27,413 nt of DNA from Saprospiraceae bacterium. Its GTDB lineage: Bacteria > Bacteroidota > Bacteroidia > Chitinophagales > Saprospiraceae. The notes beneath the pieces were generated by a model. The model was given only the letters and a program-made list of their open reading frames with translations. It was not told the origin of the DNA and ran no database searches. Position numbers and translations under genes: made by a program. Below, one piece after another: positions 8,226 through 16,726 of the stretch; the stretch's first letter is position 1, and each line of letters starts with the position of its first letter. The DNA is taken from contig JADKCF010000037.1 of NCBI GenBank assembly GCA_016714765.1, positions 1-27,413 on the forward strand, written 5' to 3'.

Positions 8226-8258
8226 TTGATATATATTGGCGGAAAAAACGTAACTTTG
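8226..8258 (+). promoter_or_regulatory. Candidate Bacteroidota promoter
   Basis: TAACTTTG at 8251-8258 matches the TAnnTTTG -7 consensus, with TTG at 8226-8228 placed 22 bases upstream as a -33 candidate. The ATG of the downstream gene is at 8282, giving a leader of roughly 15-20 bases. This supports independent transcription of that gene. Confidence 0.45.
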
Positions 8259-8281
8259 TAAAGATTATTAAATATAACTTA

Positions 8282-8710
8282 ATGAAAATCATAAAATCAA
8301 AATCCCAAAGACTATGCAAAACGTACTGCTTTGTCTTGTTTCTTGCGACTTTGAGTTTTGAATCAATAGGGCAAAAACAAAGTCCTGATGACTTGAAAGC
8401 CTTTAGAATTGAGATCCAACAGACAGAAAACGGTCTTAAAATGAAAAGCACTAAAGGCAGTGCATGGTTGGAGTTGGACTTTAATCTTATCAAATACAAA
8501 CCACAGGCAATCGACGAATATGGAATGACACAGTTAGGTGCTGAGTCCTCTGTCAAAGACCCCAAACTTGCAGATTACTTATTTACTATCTCCAGGACAA
8601 AAGATGGAATAGCTCTTATTGGGGTAGAAGGAATAGCCTGGACAAAATTAGCTTTTTCACTTTCCAGAAATGGCAGACAGTCTATTGACGAAATGGGAAT
8701 GGCAGATTAG
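8282..8710 (+). CDS. Exported protein with two internal 'AW..L.F' repeats
   Basis: The 142-residue product has a probable signal peptide (hydrophobic about 16-30, ending SIGQ). It then carries two copies of one unit. Copy 1 (residues 41-84) has NGLKMKSTKGSAWLELDFNL and ends QAIDEYGMTQ. Copy 2 (101-142) has DGIALIGVEGIAWTKLAFSL and ends QSIDEMGMAD. Trp62 and Trp120 occupy equivalent positions 58 residues apart. I know this pattern only as uncharacterised small exported proteins of Bacteroidota. The mature protein is probably periplasmic or surface-located and almost entirely made of the repeat. The next gene's frame continues directly from its stop codon. Confidence 0.75.
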   Translation: MKIIKSKSQRLCKTYCFVLFLATLSFESIGQKQSPDDLKAFRIEIQQTENGLKMKSTKGSAWLELDFNLIKYKPQAIDEYGMTQLGAESSVKDPKLADYLFTISRTKDGIALIGVEGIAWTKLAFSLSRNGRQSIDEMGMAD

Positions 8711-9159
8711 TAAATATATCAAGGCAAATAGATACATTATCATCAGCCAATCTGGAAGTACTCATTCAGCTGGTACAGGAACTGTGGCCTGATAGCTCAC
8801 TGCAGGAAGAGCTAGAAAATTTTAGGACAGTGATGGATTCAGATAATGAAATTTGTTATCTGGCAAAAGACCTCGATATGTATATTGCATTTGTGCATGT
8901 AAGCCTGCGTGCAGACTACGTCGAAGGGGCCACCCATCTGCCGGTAGCGTACATAGAAGGTATGTATGTAAGGCCGGCATACCAGAACAAAGGTATTGCA
9001 CGCTCACTGATAGAAACAGCAGAAAATTGGTCCAGACAAAAAGGTGTAAAACAACTAGCCTCTGATACTGTGTTGTCCAATACAGCAAGTATAGATTTCC
9101 ATAAGAAAGTTGGGTTTACAGAAGTCGAAAAAATTGTTTGTTTTATCAAAGACCTGTAA
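8710..9159 (+). CDS. AAC(6')-like GNAT acetyltransferase, no clear start codon
   Basis: The frame encodes a GNAT of the aminoglycoside 6'-N-acetyltransferase type. It contains LWPDSSLQEELENF, then HVSLRADYVEG, YIEGMYVRPAYQNKGIARSLIETAENW (acetyl-CoA-binding motif with QNKGIA) and FHKKVGFTEVEKIVCFIKDL. This closely follows the AAC(6')-Ir-like pattern of chromosomal enzymes, and acetylation of an aminoglycoside or related amine is the expected reaction. Homology begins just after the preceding stop codon, giving about 149 residues, the usual family length. Yet no ATG, GTG or TTG exists in this frame between 8689 and the GTG at 8830, and starting there would delete about 40 conserved residues. 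Either a rare start such as ATA 8716 is used, or the start was lost, or there is a sequence error. Confidence 0.8.
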   Translation, partial: VNISRQIDTLSSANLEVLIQLVQELWPDSSLQEELENFRTVMDSDNEICYLAKDLDMYIAFVHVSLRADYVEGATHLPVAYIEGMYVRPAYQNKGIARSLIETAENWSRQKGVKQLASDTVLSNTASIDFHKKVGFTEVEKIVCFIKDL

Positions 9160-9206
9160 CCGAGGGTGAAAAATCAGAAATGATAAGCATTTATATGATG
9201 TAGCCA

Positions 9207-9533
9207 TTATCTATTGATAGGTCTCGCTCTGATGGTATCTGAAATGATAATGGGTCCTGGCCAGAGAGGTTTTCCGGGTTTGGGAGGAAACACAATAGAA
9301 TCTGATAGTTGGAAGTTGATTTCTGCGGTGATAAGCGAATCCACATACAAATCAGCCCTCGTGAGTATATCTCTGCGACAGACTTCGAGTATCTGAGTTG
9401 CATATACTTCTTTTTTCTTTTCCACAGCACGCCTGATGCGAAGGTTGTTTATGCTCAGCGAATTATCTTCCTGTTGGCAGGCAGACAAGTACACGATCAT
9501 ACATAAACAAAAATACATCTTGAATCTGATCAT
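9207..9533 (-). CDS. Small lipoprotein, last gene of lptB operon
   Basis: The 108-residue product has a lipoprotein signal with lipobox LSAC (Cys19). The rest is polar, with a charged helical stretch (INNLRIRRAVEKKKEVYATQIL) and a proline-rich tail (FPPKPGKPLWPGPIII). The family is not recognised. Its ATG overlaps the stop of the preceding lipoprotein gene by four bases (ATGA), implying translational coupling. The position at the end of the Ig-like lipoprotein-lptB operon points to an envelope role, perhaps connected with lipopolysaccharide export. That is inference from context only. Confidence 0.75.
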   Translation of the reverse strand: MIRFKMYFCLCMIVYLSACQQEDNSLSINNLRIRRAVEKKKEVYATQILEVCRRDILTRADLYVDSLITAEINFQLSDSIVFPPKPGKPLWPGPIIISDTIRARPINR

Positions 9534-9793
9534 TGTGTAGAATGGTTTTTCATGAGGAGCATTTCTATCTCAGCCATTCTTTCTTTTTTGAGCGAATCTA
9601 CAGCTTTTACAAAAAGTGTATCTTTTTGATGTGAACAAATAGAGTCCAGTTTTTTCCTCCAGTCATTGAGCTGTTGACTGTAGATCGTATCGGCGGTGTA
9701 TTTTTCCTCAGGTGAGAGGCTGTCGCCATCAGTACCACAGGAAATCATAATACACGATGTCGTGATTGTGAGCAAAATATATTTTAGATTCAT
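9530..9793 (-). CDS. Small lipoprotein directly after lptB
   Basis: I chose ATG 9793 (MNLKYILL), one base after the lptB stop. An upstream ATG (9805) overlaps lptB. The signal peptide ends in lipobox MISC, and the mature part of about 70 residues is acidic-basic and helical (NDWRKKLDSICSHQKD, then DSLKKERMAEIEMLL). It could form a short coiled coil. The family is not recognised. Tight packing with lptB upstream and the ATGA overlap with the next lipoprotein gene show a single transcription unit on the minus strand. Confidence 0.75.
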   Translation of the reverse strand: MNLKYILLTITTSCIMISCGTDGDSLSPEEKYTADTIYSQQLNDWRKKLDSICSHQKDTLFVKAVDSLKKERMAEIEMLLMKNHSTQ

Positions 9794-9794
9794 T

Positions 9795-10544
9795 CTATCT
9801 TTCATCAAAGTTGAGAATTTTCTTTTTCAGCTCAAAATTTTTGCCGAGATATACTCTTCTGACTACTTCGTCTTCAGCCAGTTGTTCGGCACTACCGGCC
9901 TTCAGTATATTACCCTCAAACATCAAGTAAGCTCTGTCTGTAATAGACAACGTCTCCTGCACATTATGATCCGTGATGAGGATGCCAATATTTTTAGTTT
10001 TAAGTTTAGCTACGATATATTGTATGTCTTCGACTGCGATGGGGTCTATTCCTGCAAAAGGTTCGTCCAGGAGAATAAATTTGGGGTTAGAAGCTAGCGA
10101 CCTTGCTATTTCTGTTCGTCTGCGCTCACCTCCGGATAGCGAATCACCAATATTTTTTCTAACTTTTTCGAGTCGAAACTCAGCAATAAGAGATTCCAGT
10201 TTATCTCTTTGCTCTTCTTTGGTGTGTCGGGTCATTTCCAGAACGGCCTTGATATTATCTTCCACTGATAGTTTTCTGAAAACACTGGGCTCCTGGGGCA
10301 AATATCCTACACCTTTCTGCGCACGTTTGTACATGGCATCAGAGGTGATATCTTCATCATTCAGGAATACCTTACCACTGGTAGGCTGAATAAAACCCAC
10401 CATCATATAGAATGTGGTAGTCTTGCCTGCACCATTGGGTCCCAATAAACCTACTATTTCTCCCTGATCTACATAGATAGAAACGGACTTTACGACTTCG
10501 CGCTGACCATACATCTTTACCAGGTTTTCTGATCTGAATATCAT
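9795..10544 (-). CDS. lptB: LptB, LPS export ABC transporter ATPase
   Basis: The 249-residue product from ATG 10544 is the cytoplasmic ATPase of the Lpt machine, which powers lipopolysaccharide extraction by LptFG. Diagnostic segments are the opening FRSENLVKMYGQREVVKSVS, Walker A GPNGAGKTT (35-43), Q-loop YLPQEPSVFRKLSVEDNI, signature LSGGERRR, Walker B FILLDEPFAGID and switch His in ITDHN. The C-terminus GKNFEL follows the family pattern. As read, the frame is continuous with the upstream exported lipoprotein, giving an 818-residue chain. That cannot be topologically correct for a cytoplasmic ATPase. Length and homology fix the true start at 10544, seven bases after a stop codon in the neighbouring frame. 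Confidence 0.95.
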   Translation of the reverse strand: MIFRSENLVKMYGQREVVKSVSIYVDQGEIVGLLGPNGAGKTTTFYMMVGFIQPTSGKVFLNDEDITSDAMYKRAQKGVGYLPQEPSVFRKLSVEDNIKAVLEMTRHTKEEQRDKLESLIAEFRLEKVRKNIGDSLSGGERRRTEIARSLASNPKFILLDEPFAGIDPIAVEDIQYIVAKLKTKNIGILITDHNVQETLSITDRAYLMFEGNILKAGSAEQLAEDEVVRRVYLGKNFELKKKILNFDER

Positions 10545-10551
10545 TGTTTTT

Positions 10552-12251
10552 TTATTGCTGTTTGTTATTGGTTTTAAACCTTGCTTCTCCTCTTTTGGTT
10601 CATTTCCGCCTGCAGGTCCATTTTTCCATGAGTATATCATTTCGCTTTCTCTGTTTTCTCTGATTTTGTCACCTTTGACCAACCGGTAAGCTTCAGGTTG
10701 TCTCCTGGTCCAGTAATCTGCAGCATCCCACTTTCCATTTTGGTTGTCGTCTCTGAATATTTCCAGATTATACCTGTCTGGCACAAGACCCTGAGTGGTG
10801 AACTCTTGTTTCACTTTCAAGTGTACTTTTTCCTCTTTTACCGGTGATTTTTCCCTAAGGATTCTGACTATGTAGTGAGCGGTACTATCCAGGTCTGTTA
10901 GAGATACTTTCAGTGATGCTGTCTGATTGGGTCTTAGGATGGTGAAGTCTACACCTATACTGTCATTGACACGTCCATACAAGCTTTGAATCAAACCACT
11001 GTCTATTTCCATGCTATATTTTTCGCCGGCGACCCAGGGATAAACAACTTTCAGTTGCTTAAAATCTGATGATCTGATGTACTTTACCTCATCGAGCTGG
11101 CCTATAGTGTCATATATTAATAAACGAGACGTATCTATACTGCTGATCGGTTGATTAAAGCCAATGACCAGGGTGTCTGCCGGTAACATCTGTGAGGAAT
11201 TGTTGGAGGAGACCCTCTTGAATTTGGTTTTCTTTACAAAATCGCCTCTTCCTTTGGGTTTAACCTTTATGGTGTCATCTGGCAAATACACAAAAAATGA
11301 ATCTACCGTGGTGTCGTAAAAAATATTGATAGAGTCCCCGGCTATTTCATTGATATGACTGACATCTTTTTCAGAGATTCGGTAGGGTACTTTTTCAGGA
11401 GGGTTTGTGTTATATAAAATATTGACTTTACCATAGGTTTTTGTATTGACTGATATCATTTTGAGGGGTGGTACAGGTAGAGAAGCCCTGAGGCTGATCT
11501 CCTTTGCAAAAGTACCGGTCAGCATGATAAGGCTGTCATAAAAGGCAATACTTTCATTCTCCAGATCATATTTGTAATTTAGATTTTCATCCTTGACTGC
11601 AAATAGTCTGAAAGTATCTGATTTTATATTGGTAAATGCAAAAGCTCCTTCCTTATCGGGCCTTGCAAAATAAATGGGTTTTTCTTTCCGAACTATCGAA
11701 TCAGTAAGATTGTCATATAAAAAGACTACCATATCTGGCTGTGGTTCGCCGGTCCGGGCATGTATGACTTTCCCCTTAATGCTGAGACTGTCGAGCACAT
11801 TTCCTGTCGAAAATACATAGCTGAAATTACTCAGTTTATTGCCTTCATGAAAGTCCACAATCGCATCACCAAAATTGATTGTATAGGTAGCATTGTCTCT
11901 CAGTATTTCCTTGTCATCAAAAGTAAAAGTCACTTTTTTGCCCTTATGCTTTACTTGTGGTATATAGGTGAGCGGAGGCGATACCAGTACCTGCTTGATA
12001 GGATCTTTGACTTCTACAAATTCGTCAAAGTAAAATTGCAATTCACGAGGTCTTACATTGGTGCTGCGGTTGGCGGATGACCGCAAGGTATCCAAGACAG
12101 GAGGTTTTTCATCCTTTCGTCCGCCGGTGGGATTGCCTGTACTGGCACAGCTATAAAGCCACAGAGCCAGGTACAAATGGATTCCCAGCCAAAGTATGTT
12201 TTTAAAATTATATCTAATGTTCAAGCTCACTGTATCATAAAATAAATACAA
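10552..12251 (-). CDS. Ig-like (Big_5) domain lipoprotein, frame runs into lptB
   Basis: This is an outer-membrane-type lipoprotein of a family widespread in Bacteroidota. The signal peptide has lipobox LYSC (Cys35 from the TTG at 12251; a GTG at 12230 is an alternative start). It is followed by the characteristic GNPTGGRKDEKPPVLDTL and a Big_5-type Ig domain (LQFYFDEFVEVKDP, ATYTINFGDAIVDFHEGN, VFSTG). After that come a carboxypeptidase-regulatory-like segment (IKGKVIHARTGEPQPDM) and a second Big_5-like part (LVIGFNQPISSIDTS). The C-terminal EF-hand-like IFRDDNQNGKWD is also typical. The function is unknown. As read there is no stop before lptB. One extra base in the T-run 10572-10575 would instead end the protein at 10552 with KTNNKQQ, seven bases before the lptB ATG. 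I therefore give 10552 as its likely end. Confidence 0.8.
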
Positions 12252-12448
12252 AAGTCTTTAATAAATACTGAAAAACGCAACGAATGACCAATATATTTGA
12301 AAATGACCATCAGCAGGCTTCGATTCCACAAGGTCCAAGATAGCTTTATGGCCATTTTTATAATAATGCAAAAAGCAATGATAAACAGTAAGTGAACGGA
12401 TAGGAAGATTGTATTTATGAATTTTTAGCGTTAATTTGTTGTTAAATA

Positions 12449-12480
12449 TTGGATGTCCTACTTAGGATTGAATATATTTG
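12449..12480 (+). promoter_or_regulatory. Candidate promoter of the two-component operon
   Basis: TTG at 12449-12451 is followed after 21 bases by TATATTTG (12473-12480), a match to the Bacteroidota -33/-7 promoter. The best start of the kinase gene, ATG 12486, lies only five bases beyond. Transcription from this site would thus give an almost leaderless mRNA. Confidence 0.5.
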
Positions 12481-12485
12481 TTGCC

Positions 12486-13912
12486 ATGAGTAAAAAAGCC
12501 ATCTGGAGTATTATCATCATCATGACATTATCGCTGATAGGAGTGGGTGTGATACAGTACTTTTGGATAAAACGCGCTGTAAACCTTGATGAAAAAAATT
12601 TTAATGACAAAGTCACTATTGCTATCAATAATGTCAAAAAGAGACTGATGACAGATGCAGAAGCTGCTGCTGAAAAAAATTATTACCAGGAAAAAAGCAT
12701 TCTTGAACCTAAAACGATTATCGAAAAAATCATAAGGGACGATCTCACTTCTAAATCCAGGGAGCTCAATCAGCGTATAAAAGACATGGAGTACAGATCA
12801 AAAATCCTGGATCCTGACCAACTGTTGGAAAACATAGATATCAAAATGTTGGATAAGTACCTAAAGGATGAACTGGTATCCAAAGATATAGATCTGGATT
12901 ATGAATATGGAATATATTCCAATAGAGAGAAGGCATATATCATAGAAAATGGCAACTATACAGCAACCATCGGAGATACGACAAAATCCAGCAACGTAGC
13001 AGCTATGAATCCACTCTACAAAGCTGAGTACAAAATTTCCTTGTACGACGACGAAATTGTGAATCCTGGGCATCTCAATCTGTTTTTTCCCGGCAAAAGC
13101 AGGTTTCTCTGGTCAAATGTCATAGGTATTCTCGTGAGTTCAATTCTCTTTACAGGACTCATACTTATCTGTTTTTCATATACCATATATGTCATTTTTC
13201 ATCAAAAGAAAGTATCAGAGATGAAAACAGATTTTATCAATAATATGACCCACGAGTTTAAAACTCCCATTGCAACGATATCCTTGGCGTCTGATTCGAT
13301 ATTGAGTCCTTCTATCATAGACAATAAGGACAAAGTCATACGGTTTATAAATATTATCAAGCAGGAAAATAAACGAATGCTTAGCCAGGTGGAAAAAGTG
13401 CTCCAAATGGCACAGATCGAAAAAGAGAATGTGGAGTTGAAGTTCGGGCCAATCAATCTGCACGAAATAATCCAGGATGCAGTGATCAATGCAGAACTAA
13501 AGGTACAGGCTAAAGGAGGGGCTATTTCTACCCAGTTATCTTCCCAAAAGCCGGTTATCACAGGAGATGCTATCCATATTTCCAGTATTATTAACAATTT
13601 ACTGGATAATGCAGAAAAATATACTCCTGAAAAACCAGAAATATTGATCAGTACAAAAGACGTCAAAAATGGTGTAGAAATATCAGTACAGGATAATGGA
13701 ATAGGTATGAGCAAAGACGCCATTAAAAATATTTTGAAAAATTTTATAGGGTGCATACCGGCAACCTGCATGATGTCAAGGGATTCGGACTTGGGCTCAG
13801 CTACGTAAAAGCAATGGTAGAGGCACACCACGGCAAAGTTGATGTCAAGAGTGAGGTAGGAAAGGGTAGTACATTTACCGTTTTTTTACCTGAAAAGCAA
13901 TCAACAAAATAA
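12486..13912 (+). CDS. Sensor histidine kinase, frame broken by one base
   Basis: This is a membrane histidine kinase of the RprX-like Bacteroidota type. Translation from ATG 12486 is chosen because MSKKAIWSIIIIMTLSLIG begins the first membrane helix. A periplasmic sensor region of about 180 residues follows, then a second helix (SNVIGILVSSILFTGLILIC) and the H-box MTHEFKTP with phospho-acceptor His256. The N-box is NNLLDNAEKYTP and the G1 box VQDNGIGMS. The frame then shifts and stops at 13808. The neighbouring frame continues KFYRVHTGNLHDVKGFGLGLSYVKAMVEAHHG (G2 box) to the stop at 13910-13912. One added T in the run 13732-13735 restores IFEKFYR and a 475-residue kinase. It is followed 42 bases later by its response regulator. 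Confidence 0.9.
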
Positions 13913-13954
13913 TTTGTTACATAATACAGTTATATAAATAGAAAAATCAATCAT

Positions 13955-14713
13955 ATGGGAAACAAAATATTACTTGTAGAAGATGACCAGAACTTCGGTG
14001 ATGTGCTGAAGTCATATCTGGAGATGCATGACTATGACGTCACTTTGGCCGTCGATGGAGAAGCAGGGCTGGAAGCATTTAAAAAAGGCAGTTTTGACCT
14101 TTGTATATCTGATGTCATGATGCCTAAGAAAGACGGGTTTACGTTGGCTAAGGACATGCGTATGATCAATAAAGAAATGCCTATCATCTTCCTTACCGCC
14201 AAAACACTCAAAGAAGATGTTCTCGAAGGTTTTAAGATAGGAGGGGACGACTACATCACAAAACCATTTAACTCTGAAGAGCTGCTTTTTAGGGTCAAAG
14301 CAGTACTTAGGAGATCAGCCAAACCTGAGGAGAATCTGGAGAATCAGCGTGAATTTGTCATTGGTGATTATCACTTTGATTTTGCATTGAGGATTTTGAC
14401 ATACAAACCGGATGGATCTACTGAAAAACTGTCACCCAAAGAGGCTCAGCTCCTTCGACTATTTTGCTTCAGGATCAATGATGTGCTGCAAAGATCAGAA
14501 GCCTTGACCAAAATCTGGGAAGACGATAACTATTTTACAGCAAGGAGTATGGATGTATTTATCACCAAAATAAGAAAGTACCTTGCCAAAGACAATAACA
14601 TTGAAATAGAAAATATCCATGGAAATGGTTTCAGGATGTACCTTAAAATCCTGAATAATCTCCCTGAAATCCAAAATAAAAAGGGGGCACAAATTTTGTG
14701 CCCCCTTTTTTAA
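13955..14713 (+). CDS. OmpR-family response regulator
   Basis: The receiver domain covers residues 1-120, with acidic pocket EDD (9-11), phospho-acceptor Asp53 in ISDVMMPKKDG, Thr in FLTAKT and Lys in YITKPF. The DNA-binding winged helix covers about 135-232, with LSPKEAQLLRLFC, ARSMDVFITKIRKYL and IENIHGNGFRMYL. It should be the partner of the kinase just upstream and regulate transcription on phosphorylation. As read, the frame runs through the downstream hairpin terminator and stops inside its T-run (GAQILCPLF tail). This is atypical because family members end just after GFR(L/M). One extra A in the run 14645-14648 would end the protein at 14658 (YLKNPE, 234 residues), before the terminator. 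I regard that as the likelier end. Confidence 0.93.
   Translation: MGNKILLVEDDQNFGDVLKSYLEMHDYDVTLAVDGEAGLEAFKKGSFDLCISDVMMPKKDGFTLAKDMRMINKEMPIIFLTAKTLKEDVLEGFKIGGDDYITKPFNSEELLFRVKAVLRRSAKPEENLENQREFVIGDYHFDFALRILTYKPDGSTEKLSPKEAQLLRLFCFRINDVLQRSEALTKIWEDDNYFTARSMDVFITKIRKYLAKDNNIEIENIHGNGFRMYLKILNNLPEIQNKKGAQILCPLF
14678..14711. terminator. Strong bidirectional terminator
   Basis: A near-perfect hairpin has GGGGGCACAA at 14683-14692 pairing with TTGTGCCCCC at 14696-14705 around a three-base loop. It is flanked by an A-run on the left and a T-run on the right, so it can work in both directions. It separates the convergent response regulator and ftsH genes. Confidence 0.93.
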
Positions 14714-14725
14714 TATAACTGATGA

Positions 14726-16667
14726 TTACATTCTTACTTCTCTGTTGATAATGGCCAGTTCATCATCAGGCACAGGTCTTTTTCCTATCAGGCGTTCTAC
14801 ATCTGACTTCAACAATACTTCCTTTTCCAGAAGAGTGGATGCCAACTGATTTAGTTCATGTCTTTTTTCCATCAATAGTTCTTGTGCTCTTTTGTACTGT
14901 GCTTCTATAAGTATGCGGACTTCATCGTCTATGAGCCTTGCAGTCTCATTAGAATATGGTTTATTAAACTGGTCCTGAGACATAGCATAGAATGAAACAT
15001 TGCCTACATTTTTATTCATACCATAGACAGTAACCATACCATATGCCATTTTAGTTACCTGATCGAGGTCATTCTGGGCACCGGTAGATATTTTGTCAAA
15101 AACAATTTTTTCTGCTGCCCGTCCTCCCAGGGTCATGCACATCCTGTCCAGCAATTGTTCGGTGCGGATGATATATTCTTCTTTAGGCAGATACTGGGCA
15201 TAACCCAATGTACCCATGCCTCTCGGTACAATAGTTACTTTGACAAGTGGACTTGCATGTTCCAGAAACCAACCACAGATAGCATGACCTGCTTCGTGAT
15301 ACGCGATGATTTCCTTTTCTTTGGGAGAGATCAGTTTGTTTTTTCTCCAGCCCTCCGATGACCCTGTCAAGGGCATAGTTGAAGTCATCGAGATCTACTT
15401 CGGTTTTATTTCGTCTGGCAGCAATGAGTGCTGCTTCATTGCAAATGTTGGCTATATCTGCACCCGCAAACCCCGGAGTCATCTCAGATAGTACGGTGGG
15501 ATTGACTTCCTCAGATACTTTGATGGATCGCAGATGTACTCTGAATATCTCCTCTCTGCCTATGATGTCAGGAGGATCTATACCTATCTGTCTGTCAAAT
15601 CTTCCAGGTCTGAGTAGGGCACTATCCAGAATGTCAGGCCTGTTGGTAGCAGCCATCATAATGACCCCCTTGTCAGTACTGAATCCATCCATCTCTACCA
15701 GCAACTGATTGAGTGTATTTTCTCTTTCGTCATTACCACCCTGAATGGCATTTCGTCCCCTTGCCCGTCCTATAGCATCTATCTCGTCTATAAAAACAAT
15801 ACAAGGTGCTTTTTCGCGTGCCTGCTTGAAGAGGTCTCTTACTCTCGATGCACCTACTCCGACAAACATTTCGACAAAGTCGGAGCCTGATATAGAGAAA
15901 AATGGCACACCAGCTTCGCCGGCCACTGCTTTTGCAAGCAATGTTTTACCTGTACCCGGAGGCCCTACCAGCAGTACGCCTTTAGGTATTTTACCTCCCA
16001 GTGAAGTATATTTTTTAGGATTCTTAAGAAAGTCAACCACTTCCATCACTTCCACTTTGGCTTCATTAAGCCCGGCGACATCCGCAAATGTGACATTGAC
16101 TTTAGCATTTTGGTCGAAAAGGGTAGCTTTAGATTTTCCGATATTAAATATCTGTCCACCCGGCCCTCCGGCACCTCCACTGACCCGCTTCATGATAAAC
16201 AGCCACAATGCTATGAGCAATAAAAACGGCAAAATCCAGCTAATGATCTGACCTACGTAGTTGGTCTCCGTTTTCATGGTATACTTAAGAGGGAATCCTT
16301 CTGATTTAAGTGTCTGAAGTTTGTTTTCAAAATTTCCAATATCACCGATAGTAAATTTGAAATGAGGATTTATACCATACAATTTACTGTCTTTCAGCTT
16401 GGGATACTTGGCATCGATAACCTCTTTCCGAAGGTATACGTAGACGGATTTTTCATTAATGATTTCTATTTTGTCTACTTCACCACTTTTGACTTTGTCC
16501 TCGAATGCATTGATATCAATCTGTTCTATCTGCGAATTGAAGGAAACATAGAAGTTGACAGCAAGGATGCCTAAAATGATTAATCCATAAATCCAGTAAG
16601 AATTGATATTGAATTTATTCGGATTATTTTTATTTTCCGGATTACTATTGTCCTGATTGTTGTCCAT
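14726..16667 (-). CDS. ftsH: FtsH membrane AAA+ zinc protease, frame broken
   Basis: FtsH degrades unneeded or damaged membrane and cytosolic proteins as a membrane-anchored hexamer. The first frame (16667 to 15183) has two membrane helices (YWIYGLIILGILAVNFYVSF and WILPFLLLIALWLFIM) around a periplasmic domain. It then has Walker A GPPGTGKT, pore loop FVGVGASRVR, Walker B CIVFIDEID and the second region of homology ATNRPDILDSALLRPGRFDRQ. After VIGGLEKK it loses frame. The rest is in another frame ending at 14726: NKLISPKEKEIIAYHEAGHAI with the zinc motif HEAGH, the third ligand region and the normal C-terminus. Two more bases in the T-run 15339-15344 (giving EKKNK), or one fewer, repair it. 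FtsH activity needs both halves on one chain. It lies 59 bases after rsfS. Confidence 0.95.
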
Positions 16668-16726
16668 GTAATGTGTTTACTTATGAATTATTAAAACATC
16701 AATTTTTGAAAGTAGTTGTAGCTTAA

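Noticed and set aside
8107..8281. N-terminal extension of the repeat protein at 8282
   Set aside because: The frame is open upstream but has no start codon. The ATG at 8282 directly precedes a good signal peptide and follows a promoter candidate.
12310..12340. tRNA-like T-loop (GGCTTCGATTCC)
   Set aside because: No acceptor, anticodon or D stems can be built around it on either strand.
13202..13831. 209-codon minus-strand frame opposite the histidine kinase
   Set aside because: It is antisense to strongly conserved kinase motifs and encodes a low-complexity hydrophobic chain. It is a shadow frame.
15183..15388. Programmed ribosomal frameshift in ftsH
   Set aside because: The A-run could slip, but such control is not known to me for ftsH. 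Several other genes in the window show the same kind of homopolymer break, making base-call error more likely.
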